A stretch of DNA of 64,000 nt from Chlamydoabsidia padenii (GCA_025330725.1 JAIWND010000019.1:248001-312000); one strand, 5' to 3'; numbered from the stretch's first letter, positions 35,814 to 50,627 are shown. Numbers and translations are program-made. The notes: a model not told the origin generated them from the sequence alone.

Positions 35814-36143
35814 TTCAATCTCACGTGTTGTGCCTCTTTCTCTCTCTTTATATATATACAATTCCCCACCCCTTTTTGTACATAGCAATAGTATTCTCCC
35901 ACACACCCTTTTTTATTATTATTATCTTTGTCAACAATAATAAACTAGTTGTTATATATGGATTATACATGTAGCCACACTATTTGTGGTTTTATTTTTA
36001 TTTATTTAATCAATTAATAAAAAAAGATAAAAGAATAAATATATAATAGGATGGTGGCAATAAATAGATAGATATCTCTAAAGGAGAAGAGGAAGGAAGG
36101 GTATACAAATCGATGTGTTAATGGAGTAAGAGGGGGAGGGGTA

Positions 36144-38009
36144 TCAGATAAGTAATAACAAAGCATATATTAAAGTAGATATCACAGCCATCATAACACC
36201 AATCAGGATTTGTACAGATCGTGTCTAAATAAAAGAAGAAGAGGTTAGTTCCATTTCATGACAATTCATTCAAAACAAGACTTACTTGAAGAGCATCCAT
36301 TAATCCCGAGAAGAATCCATTTTCCTGGTGTCGACCACCTTCGAAACCTGCCAGTCGTTTTTCCAACTCAAGACATCGTTGTTCATAATCCATACGTTGT
36401 TCCTTTTCCAACATCAAGACCTTGTTTTGTTTCACCTTTTCTTCGTCCATTTCTCGATATAGTTGTTCCACCTTTTGTCGCCAAATTGCCACCTCTGATT
36501 CATCATCCTTGCTAGTATGCCTTGGTTTGTTTTCAATCACTTTTTGAAGTTCTACGAGTTGTTTCTGTGCTGATGATATCGCCAGATCTTGAAGTCGCGT
36601 TTTTTCAGCATAAGCCCCAAGTTGTCGATGAGCTTGGTCAAGTTGGTTTTGTAAAGAGATTGTCAAGTCGTTCTATTCAAAAAAAAAAAAAAAAGAGAAT
36701 ATTTCACCCTGGTTATTATTATTATTATTTCCTCCCTTCACTATCTCCTTAATTTGAATACTTACTGATTTCTTGAGTCGGTCTTCATTAGAGTGAGTCT
36801 TGTCCATTTCACCAATCGCCTCTTTCATTTCACGGAGTTCCTTTTCAACTTGTTGTGATCTTTTCAGTTCACCCTATATACAAAGTGCAAGTTAGAAAAA
36901 GAGTGTTAATCATATGAGTTGTTCCAATTACCTCTAGTTGATCTATTAGCATTTCCCAATCCTTGTTCCTTTTGTTCATCGATGAGTTTGATGTATGATC
37001 ATTGATTAAATTCTTGCCAGAATGATAAGAGATAGTGGATGCTGATGATGTTGAGGACGTTGATCCCCTTCGTTGATGTGATGACTATATATTATAGAGA
37101 GATTAGTATCCAATCAAATCTTCCCCTTGTTTATGAAAACACTTGCCTCCATTTCCGATGTAGGGAATAGAGATGCATAACCATTAGTGATATTAAAGTC
37201 CTTTAATATTAACGGGTCCATTTGTTCCACGGCTATATTGAATATCGATACATCACATGCCACCTTATGATAAAGTACTATAATATTAAAATAAATTAAA
37301 AAGGTCAGTAGTTAATCCTATCAAGGGGAAGTGACTTACTTGATCCATCATCACCAGTAATATCAATCCCGAATTCGATTCGATCGCCTGTTTTCAATTC
37401 ATACGGTTCGCTTTCTTGTAATTCAGCAGAGAGTCGAAGTCCATTCAAAAAGGTCCCGTTACTTGAATTCGTATCCTTGATCCAAACACCGCCAGTTTCA
37501 CCTAACCATAAGAGAGCATGATTCCTAGATAAGACTTTGGAATCAAAATAGCCATTCAAAGTTCGAGGGATGGTCTTCGCATTGGATTGTCGTCCAATTC
37601 GGCACCTGACATTTTCCTTGACTTGGAGTGTTTTCACTGGGAATTGACTGTTGGAAGGTTGGAGTACCACTGTATAAGTCATGGAAGAGACATGGGTAGA
37701 ACTGTTGTGGGGAGTAGGTCTGGATGATGATGACGAGGAGGATGCTAAAGTACTGGAGGTTGAGTGTGATCTAGTCGTGTCGTTACCATTACTGGTGCCA
37801 TTAGTAGTAGTCGTATGATGATGGTTGCTGTTGCCATTGGGTGGGAATGTTCTGTTGGTTCCATATCCAGCTGTAAAGGATTAGTACAGTATAAAGTAAG
37901 TAACAGTGATTACCAAAGACGACTGACCGACTTTTTCTTCTTTACCTTTATGCTTTCCAAAGCGGTTCGTATCTTCTACGAGTTGTGTTTGTGACATTAA
38001 TTCCGTCAT
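36144..38009 (-). CDS. FHA-domain, coiled-coil, tail-anchored protein (STRIPAK Far9/Far10/SLMAP type)
   Basis: Seven exons (37946-38009, 37340-37870, 37147-37277, 36932-37084, 36766-36873, 36286-36672, 36144-36224) give 484 residues. A Ser/Thr/Asn/His-rich N-terminus leads into an FHA domain at about residues 85-195, with RCRIGRQS, SRNHALLWL and SSNGTFLNGLRL, the phosphothreonine-binding loops. A long coiled coil follows (about 250-455). The last 25 residues (QILIGVMMAVISTLIYALLL) are a C-terminal membrane anchor. This order matches SLMAP in animals and Far9/Far10/Pro45 in fungi, which anchor the STRIPAK phosphatase-kinase complex at ER or nuclear envelope membranes. One intron uses a GC-AG boundary (donor GCAAGT at 37146). 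Confidence 0.9.
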
Positions 38010-38187
38010 GCTTGGTTTGTATACATATAATTATAAAAGTATTGACAAGTATTACAGAATAGAATATCCAGAAGTGAGGAATTTTAGAAGAAAAAAAAAA
38101 ATAAAGTGTAAAAGATCTATGGGTAAAATGGAAAGAGAAGGGAAGGGGGAAAAAAAAAAAATGGAATCACGAGCATTAATAGGCCGA

Positions 38188-38200
38188 GGCGGGATTTGAA
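38188..38200 (+). promoter_or_regulatory. GGCGGGATTTGAA motif (exact)
   Basis: Exact GGCGGGATTTGAA, 179 bp upstream of the FHA gene's ATG. A second, reversed copy (TTTGAACCCCCG, 38399-38410) is 68 bp upstream of the divergent methyltransferase ATG. Confidence 0.55.
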
Positions 38201-38477
38201 TAATTCAATGTGGTAGGGACCGAACCATTAGGCTTAGTGAGCAGTTTTGGTGTAAATTATCAACCTGGAGATCCTTTCGTATCAACCAATAGTAATTATA
38301 ATATACTAATGCGTTGAAATGATTGCACGATTTCTGTCAACACAACACAAAAGAAGCATTTATGATGCCCCCCTTGTTTTAGGTCATGTGGATGGTGATT
38401 TGAACCCCCGTTTCTTGAGCTGGTTGCGAATTTTTCTCTCCGTTTCTCTTTCATTTGTTTCTTTCATTCATTCATTT

Positions 38478-38939
38478 ATGACTTTACAACAACCTCATTT
38501 AATTGCCAGCAATGGCTTCCAAAATGAATCCCGAAACTATGGTAATATATTAATATTGATAAAGCATCCCTTTTTTGAACTTTTCTCTCTCACTCTCTCT
38601 CTTTTTTTTTATTGTTTGAAGCCTTATCTAGACCGAAATACCCAAAAGAAGCCATCGACTTTATCCGAAGCCTCATTCCAGCCAATGCCAACGTTGTCGA
38701 TCTTGGTGCAGGTACGGGCATTATGACCAAGTTTTTGGTAGAAGATGCACATTTTCAGGTGACAGCAGTGGAACCTGTAGCAGGTATGCGGGATCAACTA
38801 GCAATAAATGTGCCTGGTGTGACAATTATTGATGGGACCTCATGGGATACAAACTTACCCTCTGAAACCTACGATGCTGTGATTGTGGCTCAAGTAAGAA
38901 AGATACTAAATTGACTGAATTATAATATACTACTAACGA

Positions 38940-38970
<31 letters not shown>

Positions 38971-39498
38971 TCTCTTTTACAGGCATTCCATTGGTTTGAT
39001 GATGTGAAAACTTTACAAGAAATGGATCGGATTCTTAAACCTGGGGGTCAAGTATTACTGATTTGGAACATGGAATCTAAAAAGGCACGATGGGTAGAAG
39101 AACTAAGAAAGTAAGTACATATAAACACAGGGAGGGGGGGGGGAATAATATACTAATGATTGTCCAGTCTTTATGAAGTCTATGATGGAGCCGCACCACA
39201 ATATCGTAAAGGCACTTGGAAGAAGGTATGGGGTACAAGTGAAGCTAAATCACTATTCAACACACCATTACAACACCGACGATTCGATTATAATATGCCT
39301 TTTGCTCCTGATCGAATCTTCCCTCGAATCCTCAGCAAAAGTTATATTGCCATCTTGACCAAAGAAGAACAAAACTTACTCGAAAAGAACGTCAATGCTA
39401 TATTGAATGATCCTAATCTTGGGTTTGTAGTGGATCCTCAATCTGGCCTTGTTAATTATCCTCATGACACTGATCTATATTGGTGTGTTAAAAAGTAG
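38478..39498 (+). CDS. SAM-dependent methyltransferase (class I, methyltransferase 11/25-like)
   Basis: Four exons (38478-38541, 38622-38893, 38983-39110, 39168-39498) give 264 residues. I chose the ATG at 38478 because only it keeps phase into the conserved NGFQNESRNYALSRPKYPKE. An ATG further in, at 38514, is out of frame. Motif I (NVVDLGAGTGIMTKFL), the post-I acidic residue (VTAVEPVAGM), motif II (YDAVIVAQAFHWFDD) and RILKPGGQVLLIWNM are present. The pattern resembles the fungal and plant family annotated as putative methyltransferases of small molecules. The substrate is not predictable. Confidence 0.9.
38941..38970 (+). repeat. (TC)n microsatellite in intron
   Basis: A TC dinucleotide array in the second intron of the methyltransferase gene, forming part of its polypyrimidine tract. 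Confidence 0.9.
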
Positions 39499-39742
39499 AT
39501 CTTTTCTTTTAGATTTTGTTTATTACTTATTTAATTGAAATAAAAGTTTAAATTAAAAATGTGATATGTATATAAATTAATTGACTTTATACTAACAGCT
39601 GGGTGTATTTTTATACACACACTACTCCAAAGTATAGCAATAAAGGTAGATATGATGATTACAATAGTATTAGAACAAATGACAGCTAGCAATAATGTCA
39701 AACACAGACATCATCATACACACACACATCACATTGTCGGAA

Positions 39743-39758
39743 TTTCAAAATCCCCACG
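39743..39758 (-). promoter_or_regulatory. GGCGGGATTTGAA-type promoter motif (variant)
   Basis: TTTCAAAATCCCCACG, 83 bp upstream of the HbrB-like gene's ATG. Confidence 0.4.
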
Positions 39759-39840
39759 TTGATATTTTGATAATTCGTGCCCCCCCCCTCCTTTTTTTTT
39801 TCCCCTTCTCCTTTTTCTTTTGTGAATACAATTGAATATA

Positions 39841-41630
39841 ATGTCCTCTTATACTCAACCCAACATATCTTTATCCTCTTCCTCACTACAATATCAACCG
39901 GAAGATACCACTGACTCGACATCACCAACACAATTCCAAGATAATGCTTCCTATTCACCAGTGATTAATCCTACTTTCTTCAATGAAACCAACTTTACAC
40001 CGTCGACAAGACTACCTGCGTCAGCCAGTGTGTCTTTAAAAGCAGCACCAATACCTAAACGATCAATGTCAGAAACAACGACCTCAAGTATGTCCGGTAC
40101 ACCAACCATTCAGTCACCACCTAGAGGAGGAAGTAGTCAAACCAAGCGACATAGCATGCGCCTGTCTCCACCACAGACACCAGTTGCCAATGGACCCACA
40201 TGCTCTTCTTCATCTTCGACCACTACGTTTGATCGACTCAAATCAAGAAGCACATCGTCACATACCACCAGCGCCACACCGGCACCTACACTCACGAATA
40301 ATAACACCACCACCGTTCGACCTCAATCACCGGCAATGACAACTCCACCAAGTATACACAAATCAATTCACGCTCTGGATGCTAAATCGATTACACTCAA
40401 CATGGAAAAATCCACACAACACATGCGGGCTGCTGTAGCATCGGTGGCTGCTGCTGCTGCTGCTGCTGCCAATGCAAAATATCATCCCAACTCATCGTCT
40501 GAGGAATTCCATATCACATCACCTACCTCACCGACTTATTCACACCATCATCATCATCACCATCACCACCATTCAACCTATCATCATCCTTCGGCATCCA
40601 CATCTTCTTATTTTCCTGGTGCTTCTTCTTCGACGGCAGGTCATGCGTATCACCCGTATCACCATCACTACCACCATCATTCAAATTCAGCTAATCCACC
40701 TCTTCCAACCACTCCATTATCAAATCCATTACATTCTTATCATAGACAGGGTAGTATTAGTAGTATCACTCACTCGAATGCTACCGTACCATCATCCGTC
40801 ATGAACAATAATAATAGCAATAGTACTTCTGGGGGTGGTAGTGGGTATGATGATATATGGCAAACTCTTTGTGTCCGTGTCTTGCCTCTTTTCAATGGTG
40901 AAGGGGTACAGGGTACTATCGAAGATCTTAATGATCTGCTAAGGTAATAAAGAAAGAAAAAAGCATAAATCATCATTGACTCTAACTCTTCATGACACTT
41001 TTTTTTTTTTTGTAGACGGTGCTTAACAGATCCGATATCACCTCAGCTTTACCATGATATTGAATCATTGTTGCATGATGGAATGTTTACTTTAAACGCC
41101 AAGATGTTTGGGGTGACGGATGAAAAACTACTGGATCGACTGGTGGAACAATGGTCCTTCTTTTTCACCTATGCCTTGCCTTACTTTGAAGCTGTATTTT
41201 TACCTTTACGGATGGATGTGCGGTACCGATCTCGGGATGAAGCTGACATGTGGAATGTACGAAATATGGCATTGCAAAGCTTCCGAGATAATGTGATTTT
41301 ACTACAAATCAAACGACTAGAAGGTAATGGGGAGGGGGAATCGACTCCTTTTTTGTTTTTTTTAACTCTCTCTCTCTCTTTATAGATGTATTCAACAAAC
41401 TGTTTACTGATTTTGGATCTTCTCAAAATCCGGCAGCTACAGCAGCAAAAATGTTGCAAATGACCTCTTTACTGGCCTCGGCACCTGATCACAATGAAGA
41501 AATGGACCGTGTCTTGTCAAATTTGAAGGCTAATTGGAAAATCATGATGAACAAAGGGGATCGGCGCGGTTTTGCTGGTGTTAGGAAAACTCAATCTGGT
41601 CCTCCTTTGAATGACAAGATATTTGGATGA
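39841..41630 (+). CDS. HbrB/Bit61/PRR5-like TORC2 subunit
   Basis: Three exons (39841-40943, 41016-41323, 41386-41630) give 551 residues. The first 335 or so are Ser/Thr/Pro/His-rich with Ala and His runs. The conserved domain begins DDIWQTLCVRVLPLFNGEGV and continues through DLNDLLRRCLTDP, LVEQWSFFFTYALPYFEAVF and LPLRMDVRY. This is the HbrB-like domain found in yeast Bit61/Bit2, Aspergillus HbrB and animal PRR5, which bind Avo3/Rictor in TORC2, the plasma-membrane TOR complex controlling actin and lipid signalling. The C-terminus ends in a basic stretch after MNKGDRRGF. Confidence 0.9.
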
Positions 41631-42095
41631 TTATCCCCAAGCTAAATGATCAAATTTAAACTTGGGTTTTGTATAGGTAGCTACTTCACAGTCATACTTT
41701 TTTTTTTTTTTACTTGATACTTTTTTACACAAATAAACTGCATATTTTTACAAATGACACCTGTGGTGTGTCTTTGTCGGGTTTTGAAAATAGAGTGGAC
41801 TGCATTACACCCTGATCTTGGTTTGACTTAAACAAGTGTCTGAGAACCTGGCTTTTGCTATAGAGTATTTTGGTAATACATCCATTGGTGTAGGGATTAT
41901 GGTGTTTGGCGGGGGTTGAAAATGACAGTTGGTTATAAATTCACATCCCGGCAGCATTGTCTTGAATTTTTTTTTTTTCAGTTCCTCTCTTTTTCTTTCT
42001 TCCTTCCACCCTCATCACACATCTATCTCTACTTCTCTTTGAATATCTGAGTTGTACTCCTAGGAATTTATATTCATTCCCTCCTTATTTCCCTC
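41631..42095. other. Intergenic spacer upstream of poly(A) polymerase
   Basis: It holds three motif copies: TCGGGTTTTGAAAA (41777-41790), GGCGGGGGTTGAA (41908-41920) and reversed TTCACATCCCGGC (41940-41952, 144 b upstream of the ATG). A short segment near 41845-41880 resembles the duplicated repeat at 19.6 and 19.9 kb. Confidence 0.55.
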
Positions 42096-44603
<2,508 letters not shown>

Positions 44604-44774
44604 TAGGTTATACCCCTCTTACCCTCAACTTTTTGGTTACTTTTGGTCTTGGTTTATAGCTACTAAAATATAGATATTGATAGTTATCTTACCCCCTCCT
44701 GCACACTCTTTAAAAAGTCATGCTGTACCAATAAATCAAAATTGATCTTCCGAATATGTAAACGCCGACTTGTC

Positions 44775-44805
<31 letters not shown>

Positions 44806-44921
44806 CTTCCTCTTTTTCTTTAATGTAAAAAAGGAAAAGGTAAGCCAAAAGGACAAACAATAGTTGAAAACTCACTCATTCTTTTCTATTCCATGACTTT
44901 CTTTACAGTATACTCTCTGGA

Positions 44922-47900
44922 ATGTCGCAATCATTGAGCAACCGCTTCTTAGGTGAAGACCAAGCACAAACTATACCAACAGAAACTACACCAGAAACAG
45001 AAGCAACTAGTGACGATTCTTCTCCTCAACAGACACAAACTCAAGAATTGATACCCTCTCCACCGGTATCAAGCATGACACACAATAATGGTAGTAGCAG
45101 CAGCAACAACAGTAACTTGAACGATGACGATGATGGTACCTTGTGGTAAGTTTATCTTTCCCTTTAAAAAGAACCTATTTAAAATCCCAACTAATCTATT
45201 TATGCACATAGTCCTATATGCAAAGACGTCTTTACTGGTGCCTTTGTAACTCGTTGTGGTCATTCATTCTGGTAAGAAGCAGGGTATTGTTGGGGTTTTA
45301 GAAACTGAATCTATTCAATATATATTTAGCTACAGTTGTATCACTCGTCACCTTGATGAACAACTTAATTGCCCTATCTGTCGCCATGGACTTAATAAGA
45401 GTCAAATCAGCCCCAATTTCCAGCGTAAGTGGCACTTGAACATGGATAATTATATGCAAATTGAACTAAACCACAATATAATTCACTTGTATTCTCTTCC
45501 TAGTTATGATGATGATTGAACGACAACAAGCACAACCCAAGCTTCGTCATTCCACAAATGCATCCACTGATTCCAGCCTGAAATTATTAGCCAACTATAT
45601 CGATGCATTACCCAATACTGAAGGTAAACTGCACACGTCAATGTGGTGTAGTGGGGAATAAATGTTAACATCTCATTACTGCTTGTTTTTAGATGTGCAA
45701 TCCATACTCTCTAATGCAATTATCAAACGGCGAAAATTGAAGGTCCGCGAAAACGAAATTCGATCCAATCTACTCTCATGCTTTTTGACGATAGCACAAA
45801 ACTATGCTAGCAAAGTAAGTATAATCATGATAACTTGGTCTTATTATTATTGTACTAACCATTCACTAATGCTTTTGTAATTTCGAGTACCTATAGGAAA
45901 CTAGGAAATGGAACAAGAATCGAAACATGGCTTACCAAGACTTGCTCTCCCTTGGTTGTAACCGACAAATATCAAATCGAACAATACATGATCCCGAGAT
46001 CATCACCAGTCTCGATAGCAATGAATCAGCAATAGATGACGTCAATAATTCTGAAGGGGATGATGATAACTCCAGCAACAAAACTGACAATCAACTGCCT
46101 TCTGAACAGAGCTCAAAGAAACAGTTAAGGAAACGAAAGTATACTGTAAGTAGGATGAAAAAGTATACATACAATAATAATCATTTACCTTGTTTTTTTT
46201 TTTTTAGGATGAAGACGACGGTACATCACATTCGGCGGAAACGTAAGTCTATAAAGACGTGCTATCCAGATGACTAATATGCTTTGTATTTGATTCATAG
46301 GAACGAATTGGAACGAATACTAGTACCAAGAAAAATCCGTCTCCAACGACACTTGCCTGAATTGATGGATCTCTACTTCAATGAACGAAGAGGTATGTAA
46401 AAGCATATCATACTTGAAAACTAATAAATACTATCTGTTACAAGAGACGACAAATGGACTGGATTCCTTCTCATCAACAATATACCAAATGACCCGCTAC
46501 AGCAACTGGCAACCATTGGATTCCATTTATTATGCCGACTTGGAGACAAACTCAGCAATTGTATCATCCATCGAATTCGACAGGGACGAAGAATATATAG
46601 CGGTTGGTGGAGTGACAAAGGAAATCAAGATATATGACTACAACATGGTGAACGAAAAAGCAGATGAACGAACGATGGTATCAATTAACGAAGAAGAGAA
46701 TAACGAAGAACAAGATGGATCATCATCATCATCATCGCCATCATCGATTGGAAGTCAAGGACAACAACACTCCCCTTTACCACGCAGCATCGGTGGAAGA
46801 AACTCTGCCCCTGGTTTGGTCCATTGCCCTCTCCAGACCATACACTGTGACTACAAGATAAGGTAAATATTCTATAAATGAAAAATTAAGGTTTTTTTGG
46901 AGTAAATTTATATATTTTGGTTTGTCTATTTACTCCAATCTCTCCTTCTCTCTTAATGAAATATTTATGATGAAACATCTTATCTGTGTCTCTATTTATC
47001 AAACCTAGTTGCCTCTCATGGAATCCTCACATCAAGTCAAGTCTTGCAAGTTCCGATTACGAAGGCATTGTCAACATTTGGGATACTACCACGGGACGAA
47101 ATGTACATAGGTACGAAGAACATGAAAAACGGGCGTGGAGCGTGGACACTAGTTTGACCAATCCTACCATCTTGGCCTCTGGAAGTGATGATTCGACAGT
47201 GAAGATTTGGTCTATTAAATCTCGATGGTCGGTGCTTACTTTGCAACAACGCGGCAATATTTGTTGTGCCAAATTTGCGCCTAATTCTGAACATCTTATA
47301 GCTGTGGGAAGTGCTGGTAGGTTATAAACAAGGGATGAAAAAAAAAAGGGGGGTGGTGGTAGATGACCAGTTATCGATTCTCTTTTTTTTTTTTTTTTTT
47401 TGTTTTAGATCATCATATCACCTGTTACGATTTACGAAATCCAAAGGAACAACTTCAAGTCTTCTCGGGTCATAACAAGGCGGTATCTTATGTGAAATGG
47501 AACAATGACAAGGAAATCACTTCGGCATCAACAGATAATACTCTCAAATCTTGGAAACTGGGGGTCGATGGCTGTACACGAACTTACTCTGGTCATCGAA
47601 ATGAAAAGAACTTTGTCGGTCTTTCCTTGAAAGACGATTGGATTGCCTGTGGAAGCGAAAATAACACATTATACACTTACCACAAGAACTCGAGTCATCC
47701 AGTAGCCCACTACAAATTTCCTGTTATGGATCCTATTACTGTAAGTCACCTCCCCCCATCACAAAACAAAAAATAAGGCGTCAATCATTAACTTTACATC
47801 TTTTGTTTACATCATCTTTTAGTGGCAAGAATCATATACCGATGAATCCTTGTTTGTCAGCTCGGTATGCTGGAAAAGTGACTCGATGAAGATACTGGCG

Positions 47901-47945
47901 GCTAACAGCAAGGGGATTATCAAGGTGTTACAACTTGTAGAATAG
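44922..47945 (+). CDS. COP1: COP1-type E3 ubiquitin ligase (RING, coiled coil, seven WD40 repeats)
   Basis: Twelve exons (44922-45145, 45212-45271, 45330-45424, 45504-45623, 45693-45814, 45897-46145, 46208-46242, 46301-46392, 46445-46862, 47009-47316, 47409-47740, 47823-47945) give 725 residues. A C3HC4 RING lies at 75-112 (Cys75, 78, 90, His92, Cys95, 98, 109, 112). A helical region with NAIIKRRKLKVRENEIR follows. The WD40 propeller is unmistakably COP1: SSDYEGIVNIWDTTTGR, YEEHEKRAWSVD, VFSGHNKAVSYVKW, ITSASTDNTLKSWKL, GHRNEKNFVGLSLK and VCWKSDSMKILAANSKGIIK near the end. The first propeller blade carries a Ser/Glu-rich loop insert. In plants COP1 degrades photomorphogenic factors and in animals c-Jun/ETS and other factors, recognising Val-Pro peptides. 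Its fungal role is not inferred. Confidence 0.95.
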
Positions 47946-48225
47946 GCTTTATATTTAGTTTGATTACCAGGACATATGAAAATTGGTGAACTCTGAAACA
48001 ATAAAACATGTGTATACTCTCCTTCTTTTTTTTTTTGGTGTGTGTGTGTATAGATATGACATTATTGGGCCCGTGCTTCGTAAAGCAAAGTTCCCACGGC
48101 ATTTATTTACCAAAGAAAAACATGGCAACAACAACAACAAAATAAAAGACTTGAAAGAAAACCATACATGGTCCTTCTTCCTTCTTCTTTTACTTTTTTA
48201 TTTTATTTATTTTGCCGTTTTGACA

Positions 48226-49255
48226 ATGATGAACAAACCACTTTTACCTGACCATCATCATCGCATACATTATCGCCATCACCCCTTATCATTACTCAAA
48301 ACCACTTGTTCTGTGACGCCATCTACCATTCAATGTACACAATTTTATACCCACCATAGAAAATTGGACTTTTTCTCCACTCCCCTTTGTCGGCGATTGA
48401 AAGCGATGAAGAAAATCAAATTGGCCATGGTAGATCACTCCCACATCACACCATCGTCCTCTTTTAGCTCAGATGATCTTCATAAACCTGTTTTAGCTAG
48501 AAGAGCATCATGGACCAACCCATGTCTCGATCAATGGCTGGCTAATAGTGTAAGAAAGGGATGAAAGGAAGCTAAAAGATTTAACCAACAGTGGTTTTAT
48601 ATATAGCTTCAAGCTTGGATGCCACCTCGCATTGCATCATCATCACAATGGTGTTTACTTTATAGTCTAGAGCAACACGGATGTAGTATTCGAACATTAT
48701 ATGATTTAATTCAGCATCATCAGCCGCCGAGTGCAAACTTGGTTGTGATCAGAACAGCAGATGAAGAGGTAATTTAAAACTCCGCATTCATGCAAAAAGA
48801 AGACTGACTGATTCTCTCAAGGTACTTGGCGCCTATTTATCCGAACCATTAAAAAGCGAACCGTATTATTATGGATCTGGTGAAAGGTAAGGTACAAGAT
48901 GAGACAACACATTTCTTACACGATTTGTTGTTGTTGTTGTTTTTTACTAGTTTCTTGTGGAAATCCAATCACAAACATCAGTTACAAGTGTACCCCTGGA
49001 CAGGCGCCAATGACTATATGGTGTTTTCCAATCAAGATTTTATTGCTATAGGAGGAGGGTAAGACAAGGATGATCAAAAAGATGTATAAATTGAAACCTT
49101 CTTCTCGATTTAGGAATGGCCAAGTGGGGTTATTTTTACATGCGGATTTACAAACTGGACATACTCAACCTTGTGATACTTTTGACAATGAGACCTTGAC
49201 AAGGAATCATTATTTTGATATCATTGGATTGGAGATTTGGGGATTCAATTATTGA
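48226..49255 (+). CDS. TLDc-domain protein (Oxr1-like)
   Basis: Five exons (48226-48549, 48607-48768, 48822-48886, 48951-49058, 49114-49255) give 266 residues. The first 108 are His-rich and unordered. The TLDc domain follows: LQAWMPPRIASSSQWCLLYS, EQHGCSIRTLYDLIQ, VLGAYLSEPLKSEPYYYGSG, FSNQDFIAIGGG, and the C-terminal FDNETLTR with DIIGLEIWGF. TLDc proteins such as Oxr1 and TBC1D24 protect against oxidative stress, and several bind the V-ATPase to promote its disassembly. An in-frame start further upstream would add a hydrophobic stretch, so the N-terminus is uncertain. Confidence 0.9.
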
Positions 49256-49539
49256 CGGTTTATTACGTATAATCTATTATTGTTTGATCTTCTTCAACCC
49301 CTGGGTTATGAAACAAGGTGAGATTATTTATCATTATCCACTGTTGTCATCATTTGTCATACAATAAACATTATGATATTATACACATACCCTACACCTA
49401 TTGTTAATAGACAGAACTTATTATAATATATTGATACTTTATTAAAATGATATTACAAAGAAGACTATATTTATAATAACTAGGAAGGAGAGGAGAGAGT
49501 ATAATTAAGTAGATATAAAAGAATGTGTGATCAATAACA

Positions 49540-50307
49540 TTATTGATCAAGATAAGAGGCACACCAAGAGTTGTTACCATAAGCAAATACTTCATTCGCA
49601 ATGTCCAACAGCAGCGCATTCACTTGTTGAGTCGATAAACAGTGTCGAACCGTTTTGATTTCTACATCATCATCACTTGATGGTGGGTCAATTGTTGTTG
49701 TCAAAGCATGAGAGAGGTGTAGTGGACATGATCGTTTCGTCAAAGGGGTTAGAGACATGGATGTGGCAAAAGTGGTGTGTAAGGTATCCACCGCTTGATC
49801 ATCATCATCATCATCATCATCATCATTTCGTCGTCGTCGTCGTCGTCGTCGTTGAGTGGTATCAAGATCCATTACACTGTTGTGTTGTCCTTTTAATGAT
49901 AATGGCCTGTCGATAGTATTGTTGTATCCTTGAAATGTTTCCATCAGTATAGGCATCAAGTCAACGATAGTAATGTGTCGTCGGACCACGCATACTTGAG
50001 TTCCTTCATCTTGTCCATCGGAGATATTGTTGTCGTTTCCTTTTGCTACTTGCTGAGTGGTGGTTGATGTAGTGGTGAAGAATGGTAAGAGAGTGCTCTG
50101 TTTAGGATCCTTGGATCGTCTAGGCTTGCCAAGTTGTGTTGTGCGTAATCTTGTATTGGTTGGTGTGGAAGAGATGGGTGTAGCTGTAAAGGCAAGGGAG
50201 CGTTCCATGCTTGGTATGGATTTTCCTGGTTTCAAGTTGGAGAAGGTCGGAGCATCTTGTTGTCGTTTACGTCTAACATTGAATCCAAATGTGTTTAAAG
50301 TAGACAT
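49540..50307 (-). CDS. Putative PCNA-binding protein with a canonical PIP box
   Basis: An intronless 255-residue frame. Residues 70-77 read QSTLLPFF, a canonical PIP box (Q-x-x-L-x-x-F-F), preceded by the basic KPRRSKDPK typical of high-affinity PCNA ligands. The protein is otherwise disordered: a Thr-rich stretch, an Arg8 run followed by Asn-Asp9 (trinucleotide repeats at about 49800-49850), and a C-terminal conserved-looking segment around STQQVNALLLDIANEV. I infer a nuclear replication or repair factor. No enzymatic domain is seen and no orthologue is named. A promoter-type motif is 95 bp upstream. Confidence 0.65.
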   Translation of the reverse strand: MSTLNTFGFNVRRKRQQDAPTFSNLKPGKSIPSMERSLAFTATPISSTPTNTRLRTTQLGKPRRSKDPKQSTLLPFFTTTSTTTQQVAKGNDNNISDGQDEGTQVCVVRRHITIVDLMPILMETFQGYNNTIDRPLSLKGQHNSVMDLDTTQRRRRRRRRNDDDDDDDDDQAVDTLHTTFATSMSLTPLTKRSCPLHLSHALTTTIDPPSSDDDVEIKTVRHCLSTQQVNALLLDIANEVFAYGNNSWCASYLDQ

Positions 50308-50401
50308 GATGTATTGTGTATAAACAAGGAAGAAGGAAAGAAGGAGAAGTGAGAAACGTCCGCCAGAAAATGGGTGATTGGTGTTTTCTCTGTGACGCGC
50401 T

Positions 50402-50416
50402 GGCGGGATTTGAAAA
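50402..50416 (+). promoter_or_regulatory. GGCGGGATTTGAAAA motif (exact)
   Basis: Exact GGCGGGATTTGAAAA, 95 bp upstream of the PIP-box gene's ATG (gene on the minus strand). Confidence 0.55.
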
Positions 50417-50615
50417 AGATTCACTGGTAAGATTCACTGCCACTCTCCAAATCGGGGTTCCTTCAAAAAGTGTATAAACTTTAATATTATCAATGGATGT
50501 AGCAATCAGGAGTATAAAATAGTGGACATGATATTAATGAATAAAGATATTGTGAAAGAACAAGTTACCTTCAATTCGAATACAATGAGATTTTCATGCC
50601 ACAGAACTTTGGCTG

Positions 50616-50627
50616 CCGGGATTTGAA
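50616..50627 (+). promoter_or_regulatory. GGCGGGATTTGAA-type promoter motif
   Basis: CCGGGATTTGAA, 100 bp upstream of the peroxiredoxin-like gene's ATG. Together with the copy at 50402, each of two divergent genes has its own motif. Confidence 0.5.
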
